DNA from: Aricia agestis
Taxonomy: Eukaryota; Arthropoda; Insecta; Lepidoptera; Lycaenidae
Assembly (NCBI RefSeq): GCF_905147365.1
Contig: NC_056408.1
Location: forward strand, 16,368,001 to 16,432,000
DNA: 64,000 bases
Direction: 5' to 3'
Shown: in pieces, positions 43,871 through 55,290 of the stretch
Position numbering within the stretch: the first letter of the stretch is position 1
Layout: each line of letters begins with the position of its first letter
The notes under the pieces: generated by a model
Seen by the model: only the letters and a program-made list of their open reading frames with translations
Databases searched by the model: none
What the model was told of the DNA's origin: nothing
Made by a program: the position numbers and the translations under genes

Positions 43871-44769
43871 TACGTTAACTTTAATGTTACTTCATTAGAT
43901 TCCTGCTTAACACAATGTTTGCAGTCTTCTGAACACGGCCTTCGTGAGAGTGCGTCGGCATTCCCATGCGACTTTCCGCTGCGGTGTTCCGTCTTGAAGT
44001 CATACTCCTGGAGTTGTTCTATCCATCGAGCTACTTGGCCTTCTGGGTTCTTGAATTGTAGTAGCCACTTCAAGGCTGCGTGATCAGTTCGCAGTAGAAA
44101 CTGTCTGCCGATGAGATACTTGCTGAAATGTTGTAGCGTCTTTACGACAGCCAAGAGTTCTCTTCTTGTCACACAGTAGTTTCTCTCTGGCTTAGATAAA
44201 GATTTGCTGAAATATGCAATTACAACTTCTCTTTCACCCTGTTTTTGAGATAACACCCCTCCAATGGCCGTGTTCCTTGCGTCCGTGTCGACTATAAACT
44301 GACCTTCAGGTTGTGGATACCCCAGGATTGGTGTTTCACACAGATGTTTCTTTAGTTTCTGAAAAGAATCTTCGGAAGTCTCGTCCCAAATAAACTGTCG
44401 TTTATCTTCTGTCAGCCGATGTAATGGCTTGGCTATCTCTGAGAATCCCTTAACAAAACGCCTGTAGTAGGAGCATAGGCCGAGAAATGCCCGCACTTCG
44501 GTTTTGTTCTTAGGGGTTGGCCAATTTTGGACTGCTTCTAGTTTCTCCGGGTCCGTCTGAATTCCATCACTGGAGACAACGTGGCCGAGATAGTTCACCT
44601 TACTCCTGAATAAACGACACTTTTTCGGATTCAACTTTAACTTGGCCCCCTCTATTTTGGCGAAAACTCGTTCAAGTTTCGCAAATGGTCCTCGAAGTCG
44701 CGGCCAACAATGATGACGTCGTCCAAGTAGACTAAGCAAGCCTCTCCAACTAAGCCTGCCAGTACACAC
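43870..44769 (-). pseudogene. Gypsy RT thumb and RNase H
   Basis: It includes LKLNPKKCRLFRSKVNYLGH and AFLGLCSYYRRFVKGFSEIA of the RT thumb. RNase H follows with FIVDTDARNTAIGGVLSQ, ELLAVVKTLQHFSKYL, LLRTDHAALKWLL and HGNADALSRRPC. It is frame-shifted from the RT ORF around 44680. Confidence 0.88.
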
Positions 44770-45722
44770 TCCATGAGTCGCTCAAATGTGGCAGGTGCGT
44801 TGCACAATCCAAAGGGCATGACGTTAAACTGCCATAAACCTCCGGTGGAAAAAGCTGTCTTCTCTTTGTCTTTTGGATGAATTTCCACCTGCCAGTATCC
44901 AGATTTCAGGTCCAGGGTCGAGAACCATTTCATGCCACTCAAGGTATCCAGAGTGTCGTCGATTCGAGGTAATGGATAACTGTCCTTCTTGGTGACATCA
45001 TTGAGACGTCTGTAGTCCACACAAAATCTTGTGCTGCCATCTTTCTTCTTTACTAATACAACAGGTGAGCACCATGGACTTGCAGACGGTTCAATAATCT
45101 TATGCCTTCTCATGTCCTCCAAAAGGCCTTCAACTTCTTTTTCTTTTGCAATAGGTATCCGTCTTGCTCGTTGACGAATTGGGTTCTCGTTTCCGGTATC
45201 TATCCTGTGCTGAACCATCGACGTTCTTCCAAGGTCGCCTTCCTGACTGGAGAAGATATTCGCGTGGCGTTGTAAAAACTTCTTAGCTTTCATGCTCTGC
45301 GAATAAGTCAGATTACTCTTGCAGTCATCGAGTAGCTCAGTCACTATTCCATAGTTGCTGGTGTTTGCTGAGTCTGAGCCTGTGATCGAACTACACTGTC
45401 TCATCCAGACAACTTCCTCGCACTTTCCAATGACGTCACCTTTGTTCAAGCAGATCTCGCGATCACCAAGATTCAAAACCCTGACCACAGCGTTACTGCT
45501 ACCACTAACAAGGGTTCTCGCCGTCATCAGTTTTTGCGCTGATGTCTTGGTAGGTAAGTCTTCGATCAACACGCATCTATTTAACTTCTTCTTTCCAGCT
45601 GGCGGTAGTTTCACCAGCACTCTAGCTTCCGCTCGTCCAGGTATTATGACTTTCTTTACACATTCAACTTTCCCGCATGAAAATTTCTTCTTCGCCACAC
45701 TTGAACACTCCGTCGGCGACAT
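44652..45722 (-). pseudogene. Gypsy reverse transcriptase
   Basis: It shows RIPIAKEKEVEGLLEDM, SPWCSPVVLVKKKDGSTRFC, DYRRLNDVTKKDSYPLPRID, LDLKSGYWQVEIHPKDKEKT, PFGLCNAPATFERLM and the YLDD catalytic box (CLVYLDDVIIVG). It overlaps the gag-protease ORF by about 59 bp in another frame, so a frameshift, programmed or accidental, would be needed. Confidence 0.9.
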
Positions 45723-47280
45723 TAATTCTGCAGTTGTGCTTCTTCATGAAATCCAAACCCAAGATGCAATCATCCATAATCTCAGCCACGATAACGTCAT
45801 GAGGGTATGAGGATCCCCATACATTAATCGTAACTGACATTTCTCCCAGGACGGGTATTGGCTGACCGGAGGCAGTAAGGAGCCGACAGTTAATTCTCCT
45901 CTTGTGTCTTCTTGCGGCTTTTACCAGATTTGGGTTCACTATCGTTCTAGAGGCTCCTGTATCTAGAGTCATTTTGCAATCCGTCCTGTTAATAGTCCCC
46001 TGAATCACAAGACTGTTCCCGCTGCATGCTTGGGAGATAACAGTTATCGAGGCTTCCTCCGTGTCAGCCAGCACTCGCCCCTTAGTCCTGGCTTTTATTC
46101 GTTTCCCTGATCCCGGGCAGGGAACGAGGCCCCTTGCTTTTGCAGCTCCTCCATTTGTTCCAGACGTTCCTCGAGCATTTTCATCCTTGCCATTTGGCAA
46201 GGTCTCTTTCTGCGGGCAGTTAAGCTGAAGATGGCCCCTCTCGCCGCCCTTGTAGCACATGGCTCCAGAACTTCTCTTCGTAGGAGCCTTAACCTCCTTG
46301 ACTTCCTCAGAGACCTCGCGGATCTTATATGTCTGCCGTATGTCACGCCGAACAGCCTCGACCTCTAAAGCATGCGCCAATGCTTCCTTAAGCGAGGTGT
46401 GGTGACGTAGCCTCACTGCAGCTCTGACCTCCAGGTCCCTGATTCCGTCGACAAATGCTTGCACAATATTCGTGTCGACCATCTTGGCGTCAGCTCCTGG
46501 CTGTGCCTTCTTGACGAGTTTTTCAATTTCCAACGCCCATTGTTGTAGTCCTTCTCCTGGGCGTTGGACTCTGTCACGCAGTTGGGCACGGAACACGTGC
46601 TCCAGGTGTCGCTCCCCGTATCTGGATTCAAGTGCCTCCATCAGGTCTTGAAACCCATTTCCTGTATGCGCTTCTAGGACCGACAAAGCTTGCCCTCTGA
46701 GCGCAACAGTGAGAGCGGTCAGGCGTTGTTCATCATTCCATCCGTTGGCAGAAGCAACAGTCTGGAATTGCTGACGATAAGCATTCCAAGAAGTAGTGCC
46801 GTCGTATGGTGGCACTTTTACTCTTGGCCCATGTGCCACTCCAGAATTTCCACTACACGTCGCGACTCCTGTGGTTTCCAGGCGCACTACTTTTTTCTGT
46901 AGTTCAGTGAGGCCGGTTTTCACATTTTCCACATCCACTCCCAACCCGGTAACGCGTTCGTCCATTACGTCGACGTCTTTACGAAGCTTAGTCACCGTGT
47001 CACTAACATCCTTTATAGCCAAAAGCGCTTTTTCTTGGAGGTCCTTTTGTTGCTCTTGTGACTCCTGCAAAGCGCCGAGCTTGCGTTCTTGTAACTCTTG
47101 CAAAGCGCCGAGCTTGCGATCATGTGACTCTTGTGACTCTTGCAACGCGCTGAGCTTGCGGTCTTGTGCCTCTTGCAAAGCACCGAGCTTACGGTCTTGT
47201 GCCTCTTGCAAAGCCTGAATCAACTCAATTATGCTTTCCAATTGAAGAGCCATTTGAGGGGCTGCAGAAGCTACGGGCAA
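45664..47280 (-). pseudogene. Gypsy gag-protease
   Basis: The 538-codon ORF starts with a coiled-coil of repeated QEAQDRKLGALQE units. Then come the capsid region (PPYDGTTSWNAYRQQFQTVA, ALTVALRGQALSVL), one CCHC knuckle and a protease with LDTGASRTIVNP. The knuckle reads CYKGGERGHLQLNC, so the second Cys is Gly (GGC where TGC is expected). Another frame upstream (47271-47597) has a Pro/Thr-rich reading starting MEMPLTPREDFKG. The true start may lie there, with a frame change near 47290. Confidence 0.85.
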
Positions 47281-47601
47281 GTCAAGGTGGGTAGAGCCAG
47301 TGGTCGTGTCTCGGTGGGCTGGGCCTGAGTGGACGGGGCCAGAGTGGTCGTGGCCTGGTGGGCGGAGCCAGTGGGCGTGGCCACGCCCAAAGTGGGCGGA
47401 GCCTGGTGGGCGTGGTCAGTGGGCGGAGCCTGGTGGGTGGGGCCAGTGGGTGGGGCCTGTCCCTCAGAGGGCGGAGCTTGGCCCCCAGGGGGTGTGGTCT
47501 CCGCAACTCCTCTCTCGGAGTCAATGGCAGCAGCTCGCTGCGCCCTTGTCCTGACACTCCCCTTGAAGTCCTCTCTCGGAGTCAATGGCATCTCCAAATC
47601 G

Positions 47602-47618
47602 CACTTCTGACACCAGTT
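47602..47618 (-). other. Primer-binding site of the gypsy element
   Basis: Directly next to the 5' LTR the minus strand reads TGGTGTCAGAAGTGCG. This would pair with the CCA-ended 3' terminus of a tRNA, most likely a Leu-type tRNA from similar sites I recall in other gypsy elements. Confidence 0.65.
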
Positions 47619-48280
47619 GTTACGTGCTAGGGTTCGAGGATTTGGAGAGAAAGACCTGGTGACTCTCTTGAAGACTTTATTAACACTGCACTAAACACTA
47701 GGTCACAACACTTAGCACTAAGTCCAAACACTAATCACTAGGTCCAATCAATAAGCACTATCACTGTCCTAGGTCGTAGCCAAGTCGCAGGTTTCACTGG
47801 TTCACTCACTATTGATCACTTGATGTCGCCTCGAAGATCGCTCAGATTGAAAAAAGAGCCGCAGGCAGGCCCGGCCAGTCAGCTGGCCGGGCCTGCCTGC
47901 GGCTCTTTTTATATGGCGAGACGAATTCCAGAAATTTCCCGATTCACGTAAACAAGTAAACAACCGTGGGAACTTTCTAGGAGGCTCGGGAATGTACCAC
48001 AATAAAACTGCCGTCCTTACGATAAGTGCAGTAAGTTGAATTTAATTTAGACCTTATGGACTCAGTCATAAGGTCTAAATTAAAACACGTAAACACGCTA
48101 ACAGATAAACGGTAAACACGTAAACAAACATTGGACCTTTCTAGAAGGTTCGAGAATGTACTTGCGCACCTGATGCCATCTAGTATTGAGTAGGGGATTT
48201 ATGTTGCCTGTGCTCCCTCGGTAAGCTTCGCTGGTTTGTCGCTAGATAGACCACGTGTCCGTATACCATGTACCGTAACA
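47619..48280 (-). repeat. 5' LTR of the Ty3/gypsy element, with an extra hairpin
   Basis: It is 662 bp, TGTTACGTGC to CCGTAACA, followed by ATAT. It is longer than the other LTR because 47851-47878 is an inverted copy of 47883-47910. Confidence 0.9.
47851..47910. repeat. 28-bp-arm perfect hairpin unique to one LTR
   Basis: The arms are 'aaaaagagccgcaggcaggc...' and its inverse, with loop 'tcag'. The other LTR has only the right arm, preceded by 'gattgaactga'. Confidence 0.92.
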
Positions 48281-48889
48281 ATATTATAAATGCAAAAGTA
48301 TCTCTGTCTGTCTGTCTGTCTCGCTTTCACGCCAAAACTACCGAACCGATTGCAATGAAATTTTGTATACAGATAGTCTAAAGCCTGAGAAAGGACATAG
48401 GCTCCTTTTTTACTGGAAAAAAGGGTTGTAGGGGGGTAAAAATACGAAAATTTGTTCAAATTAAGTTAGTTCCAAAAATTCATACTAGATGGCGCCGTCT
48501 TACATCGCGCTAATGCTTGCCCAACATCTTTCTATAAGAGGTGGTATCATCATACATTCGAGTTTCGATTTTTTTCGATTGTTTCTTTATTACGTTATTT
48601 AATAAGTCAGTACTTTTTATTATATACAGTGACGTAACCTTAAACCTATCAATGATAAATAGTTTATGGGTAAAGTTGTGTAATTAGGAAGCTAAATAAG
48701 CTTTAAAATTTGGCATAATATATAAAGTTTAATTTAAAAAAATGAAATATTATGTGCACTCTGCACAGCTGTTTTGATTTAAGGGGTACCAGGGTTTTTT
48801 TTATAAAAGCTTTTGACACCAATTTTGTTGACATCGCGCGCTATAAACTGAAGTCCACGCGGACGAAGTCGCGGGCAACAGCTAGTACG

Positions 48890-49050
48890 GATATATTTAT
48901 CATACTGCGACACATCGACTGAACAGCTTCTTCACTAAATTTGCATCCGTAATTTTCGGAAAAATCACACAAAATGAGACATTCATTTTCTTGTAAGTTT
49001 TGGACGCATTTTTTGCAAAAATAAATGCTTAACAAATTCAAATTTCAAAA
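48890..49050 (-). pseudogene. Fragment of the unclassified DDE-like family
   Basis: LQENECLILCDFSENYGCKF and SEEAVQSMCRS align with the D172 region of the 9408-11316 gene (ALILCDFSENYECKSAEEVQ). It is cut on the left by the Helitron end and has no downstream continuation. Confidence 0.6.
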
Positions 49051-49180
49051 TACCGCTCACAATGATCCAGTTTATTCTCTTGTGGGACTGAATTGCTAAG
49101 ACCGACTAGGATTAAGAAGTCGATAATAAATGTGAAGTTTGAAACTAAGTTTTTCTCAACTATTATATTCACAATTTCTA

Positions 49181-49564
49181 CTATTTCTCCCTATCGCTTT
49201 TACTATAAATATCTTTACTCAAAAGCTCGAGCACTAAAATTTTGTACATTATGAGTCCCAAGATACTACTCATATTTCCCGCCCAGCGAGTATCTTTATA
49301 ATTTAGATGTAGTGGGGTCCTTACACAGTACCTCTTCGGATTTGAGTAATAAAGTTCACTAAATAACAAAGGACTTGTAATAAACCTACGTAAAGTACCT
49401 AACAACACGTCGATATTAAATGATACACTATAACGTTCAGCTATAGCAATACTCAACAGTTTGACTATGTTAATGTTTTCATAAACGTTAGTTAAATCTA
49501 CTAATGATGTACGATACTCTTCTATATGAGAAAAGTTAGCCAAGTTACTCCTACCCAATTTCAC
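49181..49564 (-). CDS. Unrecognised 127-codon ORF
   Basis: Reads MKLGRSNLANFSHIEEYRTS to SKDIYSKSDREK. It is rich in Leu/Ile with a hydrophobic stretch near the C-terminus (SSILGLIMYKILVLELL). I do not recognise a family. It may be a piece of a transposon gene or chance. Confidence 0.25.
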   Translation of the reverse strand: MKLGRSNLANFSHIEEYRTSLVDLTNVYENINIVKLLSIAIAERYSVSFNIDVLLGTLRRFITSPLLFSELYYSNPKRYCVRTPLHLNYKDTRWAGNMSSILGLIMYKILVLELLSKDIYSKSDREK

Positions 49565-49659
49565 CAGAAGTTAGGACATACCAACATATACCATCGTGCA
49601 CAAAGTATTTCGAGCAAAAATATAATATGATCTTTGGTTCTTAAATTTTTTTTTCTTTA

Positions 49660-49785
49660 CCCCTCCCCTCCCCTAAGAGGGAATAGGGTAAGATGGGAGG
49701 GTAGGGATGGGAAGGGAAGGGAATAGGGGAGGGTAGGGAAGGGAAGGGAATAGGGGAGGGTAGGGAAGGGAAAAGGGTAGGGGAT
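49660..49785. repeat. Purine-rich tandem repeat (GGGAAGGGAATAG-like)
   Basis: Repeated 'gggaagggaataggggaggg' units. Low-complexity DNA. Confidence 0.9.
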
Positions 49786-49799
49786 TGGGCCTCCGGTAA

Positions 49800-49970
49800 A
49801 CTCACTCACTCGGTGAAACACAGCGCAAGCGCTGTTTCACGCCGGTTTTCTGTGAAAACGTGGTATTTCTCCGGTCGAGCCGGCCCATTCGTGCCGAAGC
49901 ATGGCTCTCCCACGTATGAGTCGCCGCAACCCAGCTGCTATAACTTTACCAAATTATAGCAGCTGGGTCG
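49800..49970. repeat. Two hairpins
   Basis: 'gaaacagcgcaagcgctgtttc'-type near 49815-49840, and 'acccagctgctataa' with its inverse at 49930-49968. Confidence 0.7.
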
Positions 49971-50059
49971 CGGGAGACATTTTCGTGCTGCAGAGGCGTA
50001 CCAAAAAAAGGGAGCACGGTTAACCGACGTCCGGAACTAGAGAGTCACAAACGTCACTT

Positions 50060-51000
50060 GTCTCTTATGTCACTTTGCACAAATGACACTTTGCGAAGGA
50101 ACTTCTTCTCCTTCTTTTTGTAGATGGTACTGCTTTAACAAATAGTCATGAGTCTCTTTTGGTTTCACAATTCCACTTTGGTCGCATAAATATAAAAATG
50201 GTACAGTCTCAGGCGAATTTTTTTTCTTGTTGCCGTGTATGGGCATTTGATTTCTAACACTGCCTAAATATTGAACTGCCTTATCCACAATTAAACCACA
50301 TTTTATTGTTTGGAGCCCTGTCATTTTCGTTAAGGTTTTTACCGCTCGTCCTTCACATTTTAAGCCGTTTTTGGTAGGAGCTGTTGCTATATTTTTATCT
50401 TTTAATAATAATTTTGCAGTGTTTGCTTTGCTATCTTCTTTACATTTACATATTTTCTCAAAGGCAGAGTCTCAAGAGGCGTTTTTTTTTCAATATTTTT
50501 ATTTTATTTTATATACTAGCATTTTTAATTCTGCGTCATTTAATTTGGGTTCATCTAGAAACATTCCATCCTGTTTTTTCTTTAATAAGTCATGGTCGTG
50601 ACATAATATTTGTTCTATATTATCTGCTGGTTTTACTAAATGCATCATTGGGAAAGTTGTTTGAGCTAGTGCAAAAAAAATAATAGATTATTTGAAATTT
50701 GCTATATTCTATTATTATTTTTATTACATTTACTGTTTGATATATTTTTTATGTGCTTGGGTCAAAATTACTCACATCTCTTAAATGGCGATCACAAGCT
50801 TCAAGATTTAGATTTTCAGTCTCAATCGAGCAGCCAGTATAATACTTGGATGGTCGGTGAAACGACTGGAGCTTTTCTGTGCAGGTCTTGTGAATTTTTA
50901 TATTATTTTTAGCTATGGAGAAATCTGTGTACCACCAATGTGTGCTTACATTGGGTATAGGGACATATACCCGCTGCACATTCGTATTGGGTTTCTAAAA
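50060..51000 (-). pseudogene. Unrecognised broken coding region, probably transposon-derived
   Basis: Minus-strand open stretches at 50070-50324 (FLYLCDQSGIVKPKETHDYL, LLKQYHLQKEGEE), about 50400-50650 (HDLLKKKQDGMFLDEPKLND) and 50749-50979 (QRVYVPIPNVSTHWWYTDF, CDRHLRDVSNFD) have protein-like composition but are separated by stops. VYVPI...HWW slightly recalls an Ulp1-type protease His motif. I would not assign it. Confidence 0.35.
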
Positions 51001-51381
51001 TGGTGTGTGTCTCAAATCTTATGATAATAGTATAAGTTATGTATTTCTTATTTGAGATGCACACAGCATTACACCCCTTGACAAAGGTATCTTCACTTCG
51101 TGCATTAGCTGCACGAGCACTTATTAAAAATATTCTTCGTACAATTGTTTTGCTATATTAATAATTAATATCATCTCTTTCTGTAATCATTGTAAAGTAT
51201 TTGATTTCATCTTCATTTATTGTAGGTAATACAGTATCACTGTTAATACCATAAAGTTCGGTAATGTTTGGTTTTAATAATGTAGGTAGTAGAAGGACTG
51301 TTGACTACATAGCCAAATATTTCACCTTTTAGTCTGGAACAAAAATAAACTTGTTCAAAAACCTTCATATTAATTTTATTA

Positions 51382-51500
51382 TCTAGTATATAAAATTCTC
51401 GTGTCACGGTGTGCGTGGTTGAACTCTTATACGGCTCGACCGATTTTCGTGAATCTTAGCGAGCATATCGTCTAGGCCGCTTTTTCTCTTCTCCAGAGTG
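51382..51500 (+). mobile_element. Helitron-like fragment
   Basis: TCTAGTATATAAAATTCTCG is like the start at 1519. The end is not recognisable. Confidence 0.4.
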
Positions 51501-51587
51501 GAACATTTCTTCAAGCGCACATTTGTTTAAAGTTGTCTGCAATTTGTATTCTACTATATCATAAAAAGTTTTATTTGCTATACTTAC

Positions 51588-51905
51588 ATGGAATATTTGC
51601 AGCACCACAAAATTCCTCCAACTGAGAAAAATCGTTACCAGTACAAACCATTCTCTCGACTAACGCTACATTTATATTCATTTGCTTAGATGAGTCTTCA
51701 GAAATGATTTTTTCTAATTTATTGCACGAACGGCACTTGAACGCAAATGTACTGATAAGTCAATATCTGATTTCTTTTTCAATCCAGATGTGAAAAATTA
51801 CAATCGAGTCCTGAATGATGTATATTTTTAATAACGTCAAAAATGTTATTAATATCAACCATTCTACGGCCCTTTTGATTCTTTCTTCTCAGTTTCTTCA
51901 AGATT
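51588..51905 (-). pseudogene. Mutator-like (Mutsu-domain) fragment
   Basis: KGRRMVDINNIFDVIKN, HHSGLDCNFSHL, FKCRSCNKLEKI and VERMVCTGNDFSQLEEFCGA are in the order found at the start of insect proteins with the Mutsu (Mutator-like) domain. It contains one stop and a frame change, then a donor at 51588|gtaagt. No DDE core is seen nearby. Confidence 0.5.
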
Positions 51906-53140
51906 AGGTTTAATTACTAAGCTAAGATGTGTTTTCAGGCGTAACATTGTACTCTAATTCCTGATCTTTATTTTCTGTGTGTAAGTGCAGTAACTTGGAT
52001 GTGCTCGATGTGTTGGAGTATTCGGTATTGAAGCTGAATATCCTATCGTATACGACGACTGCTGTTGGGATTGAAACCTAAAAAAAAGGGAATGTAGGTG
52101 AAAAGCTAAATGAAATACGGAGTGCAGAGTGACACTTGTAGTAACTCGACTAATAATACGTTTATATGTTAAAGTCAAAAGACTTTAACATATACACTTA
52201 TATATGTCGAGTAGGTAGGTGTATGGAAAATATTTTCTTTAGGCATCAAAATTGGCTCCATAATAAAAGTAGTTCATACCACAGAATAATATATGTACTT
52301 ACTATCAGAGAAGTTGATTCCTATGCAAATCGGGGACCTAAGTAGTTTGGTCGCGTTACGTCAAACCCAGCTGACAGCTCACAATTAACATTGAATTGAC
52401 ATATTATATAAGTATATATATATATTGTAATGGCGCTTACTGAAAACCAGCGTTGCGAACTGCGTTCGCAACAAATGCTGAGTAGGTGACAATTTGGTAA
52501 GACTTATCTTAAAACGTTCTTGATTATTTCAATGTTCATCTACTGTTTTACCAAATAAAGATTATTTTCTTTCTTTCTTTCTTTCATATTCGACTAAATA
52601 ACGTTGGTCTGTCAATTGCATAGGAATCAACTTCCTCGATGGTACCTACTACCTAGTACAGATGAGACATTGACTTCTCGTAAGTTACGGACTATTCCGA
52701 ACTGGCGCTGCTGAAGTCGCTAGTGGACCTGACCGTAAAAACCACAGATAGTATAAGAATAGTGATGTCAGCTTGATATCGACGTCTAGTCGATAAATAG
52801 TTATGTTTACTTTGTCGATAAACACTGCGTATAGCATTTATACTTTAGGAATGCTTTTTTTTGTCGTTCACCCATTTCATTGTAATATTTTTCATCAGAA
52901 AGATTGCCTTTCAAAATTAAAATAGTAATAAAATTTGTTACAACAGTTTCATTGTGCCTTGAACACCTCCAGTGCCAGGAAATCCTCATATTTTTAATTT
53001 TTTCTTTCAAAACTGTATTAATATAAAACCTTTATAACAATTTTTATTTAAATAGTCATAAATTACGGATGCAACGTCTCTGTATTATACTAAAAATAGC
53101 TGAGTAGGGTATTTTAATTTTTTTCAATGAATTGTACTCC
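51906..53140. other. Non-coding interval with one MITE and small repeats
   Basis: A hairpin at about 52162-52194 ('tatgttaaagtc'), the MITE at 52310-52635, and short ORFs without motifs. No gene is recognised. Confidence 0.5.
52310..52635. mobile_element. MITE-like element with 19-bp perfect TIR
   Basis: GAAGTTGATTCCTATGCAA at 52310 and its exact inverse ending at 52635. It contains a (TTTC)n run near 52567-52587. I see no clear target duplication. Confidence 0.6.
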
Positions 53141-53355
53141 CTGTTTATAATATACAGATGTATATTTTCTTCTTTTTTGCAGTTAAAGCACTTAAACAGG
53201 CTCTACAATTTACACTTTTACAAATTTTTCTGCACACATATGCTGTGTGTGCCGAGCTGTGCACTTTAACTTTTTCCATTACTACTTGACCCACAATAAA
53301 TTTTCTTGGTTGGTGTAGCACAATCTTATGAAGAAGACGAGGGAGAACTTTGTTG

Positions 53356-53688
53356 TTATTTTGGCTTAAAATTTTCACTATTTTTACAAATATTTACATT
53401 CAATGTTTGTTCTCTCTCACCCTCTTCACAGTTTGCATTTTCGAAATGAAGAGAAACAACAATGAAATTGTTATATATTAGAGATTTTAAAAAATGAGCA
53501 AAAATATAAGTGTCAGGATTTATATTTCTATAATTTAGAGCTCTAATTCGTCCAAAGAAATTTTCAAGTGGATCTTGGTTTACGTTTCTTGAAGAGAAAT
53601 AATTGACTGCAAAGGAGAATGCCCAAACTCCATAGAAAAAAAAACCCAGCTCCGGGGTTAAAGTGCTGTATCTCAAATTATCAATCAC
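53356..53688 (-). pseudogene. P-element 2, catalytic Glu exon piece
   Basis: An open stretch around NQDPLENFFGRIRALNYRNI. It loses its 5' part to the DDE_4 remnant at 53700. The C-terminal Cys-rich end continues in another frame at 53145-53378. Confidence 0.75.
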
Positions 53689-53699
53689 AATGCTTTATT

Positions 53700-54420
53700 A
53701 AATAATAACCCCCTCTTCAAAAAAATTAATAAGAATCAAATGCGTTGTCTTCGATTGGTTCTCTGTGGTTATTTAATATTTTTTGCAATATTTCAGCATC
53801 TGATGTTTTTGCATCATATGTTGCAGGCATGTCTTATATGTGACCATCAGCACAGACCGCCATGAATGGTTTTACAAGGTTCTTATATTTATGGATGCTG
53901 TTACTCCGCCATTGAAATGAAAAGTTTGAGCTTTTTTCTACATAAGGATATGTGCCATCAAATATAGTGATTATCTTGGCGTTGTCTGTGTCTCTGAATA
54001 TATGTTGAGGTAACACTCTGTTACGTTTGATTGCATCACTGCGGGTAATATGGTCCAGCCCTGGGGCTGGACCATGCATCTGGATGCATAGGAACAAAAT
54101 CATTTAGAAGACATTTTCTTACTAGTTTTACTTTTCGATCTACACTTTGCCTAGACATATTATAGGCGGTTACCAATAGTTGACTTGGTTCACCGGTTCG
54201 AATTTTGCTGAGATAGACTCCCTAGTCCAGTTCAGGTGTGTTGGATTGTTGCCGAAGGCTAGGTATTTGCCCAATCAGATTGTTGAATTGGGTGTGATTT
54301 AACCCTGTCCAAAAGTGGAGATCTTTTTCCGTTATATCAGAAATGTTATCAAAATTCAGAAAAGATTTACTCTCCAGGTCTTCAGTGCTCACAAATGCGG
54401 GCTAGGTTCGGTATATAAAT
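53700..54420 (-). pseudogene. IS4/Harbinger-like (DDE_4) transposase remnant
   Basis: Minus strand: TGLNHTQFNNLIGQIPSLRQ, an HTH-like YNMSRQSVDRKVKLVRKCLL, then IITIFDGTYPYVEKSSNFSF, HKYKNLVKPFMAVCADGH and ATYDAKTSDAEILQKILNN. The Asp in FDGTY is the usual first catalytic residue of DDE_4 (HTH_Tnp_4) transposases. Two stops (after ELD and after GHI) and a frame change are present. It lies between pieces of the second P element. Confidence 0.65.
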
Positions 54421-55290
54421 ATTGTAGTAAGTTACTACTAGTAACTGAGAAGCTGAACTTTGATTACATTACTGACACTACGTAGTCGCACCCCATTACA
54501 ATTGTCAAACATACACCTTCTGAAGCCAACGCAACTTGAAGCCCGAAGGTGTATGTTAGATACCTACTACCTGCTCGATTTTGGTTTATATTGGTATCTA
54601 TTCGATTAAAATAATGGTTGTGTAATGTTTTAAAATGAGAATAAAGTTTATTATTATTATTATTATTAAAATACGCATACCATATGGATCTGGAACCATC
54701 GAACGGAATCTGTGAAGCAAGAAAAACAACTTTATTATGAATTAAGTGGCTGCGAACGTGGGACGTGGGAGAGTATTTGTACATATGTGTTGTAGGCTAC
54801 ACAACCAAAAGCCATAGTAGGGCTTTCGTTGGCAGGTTGTCACCAATCACTGTTGGGAAACTATAACAAAATATATGTTGGGCCTATGTTGAGTATTTGT
54901 ATAGATGTTCTGTAGGCTACACAACCAAAAGCCACAGTAGGGCCTTCGTTGGCAGATTGTCGAATTTCACTGTTGGCAGCAGAACGTAAAATCAATTTTG
55001 GGCCATTGTTGGCTCTTCGTTTGGAATTTTAGTGTAGGAATTTACGATTGGCTTTTTGTTCGCCCTTTGTTGGGATTTTCTCACACCATTCCCCGACAGT
55101 TTACCAACCGTTGGCAATCGTTGGCCAACGGAGTGTGCTTCTAGGGTAGGCATCCGCTAAGAAAGGATTTTGATAAATTCCAACCCCAAGGGGCTCAAAT
55201 AGGGGATGAAAGTTTGTATATAACAATACTTCTTAACGCGAGCGAAGCCGCGGGCAAAAGCTCGTTATGATATATACTTTTGAGGGTTTC
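54421..55290. repeat. 'TTGGGCCTA/GTTGGCCAAC'-type repeat region and Helitron tail
   Basis: 54780-55140 has two copies of 'tgtaggctacacaaccaaaa' and many 'gttgg'/'gggcc' words as at 62600-63400. 55150-55268 ends 'gaagccgcgggcaaaagctcg', a decayed Helitron end. An (ATT)n run lies near 54645-54667. No gene is seen. Confidence 0.5.

Larger units (their letters stand above)
41875..48284 (-). mobile_element. Ty3/gypsy LTR retrotransposon with ATAT duplication
   Basis: It has two near-identical LTRs, a 4-bp ATAT duplication, a primer-binding site, gag, protease, reverse transcriptase, RNase H and integrase in gypsy order. Integrase is last, as in Ty3/gypsy. There is no envelope-like ORF. At least two frame changes in pol, two stops between RNase H and integrase, and a damaged zinc knuckle make it defective. 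High LTR similarity suggests a fairly recent insertion. Confidence 0.9.
41866..48885 (+). mobile_element. Helitron-like element split by an LTR retrotransposon
   Basis: TCTATACTAATAT (41866-41878) and ATATTATAAATGC (48281 onward) join, with one ATAT removed, into the common moth Helitron start. The far end is GTCGCGGGCAACAGCTAG at 48885, followed by T. A sequence of about 620 bp with (TCTG)n near 48305 is non-coding. Confidence 0.75.

Noticed and set aside
46796..47630. Plus-strand and alternate-frame ORFs rich in Cys/Ser or Gly/Trp/Pro
   Set aside because: They are antisense or other-frame readings of the repetitive gag coiled-coil and Pro-rich leader.
50749..50979. Ulp1-type protease domain
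   Set aside because: Only a VP...HW resemblance is visible; the Asp and Cys motifs were not found.
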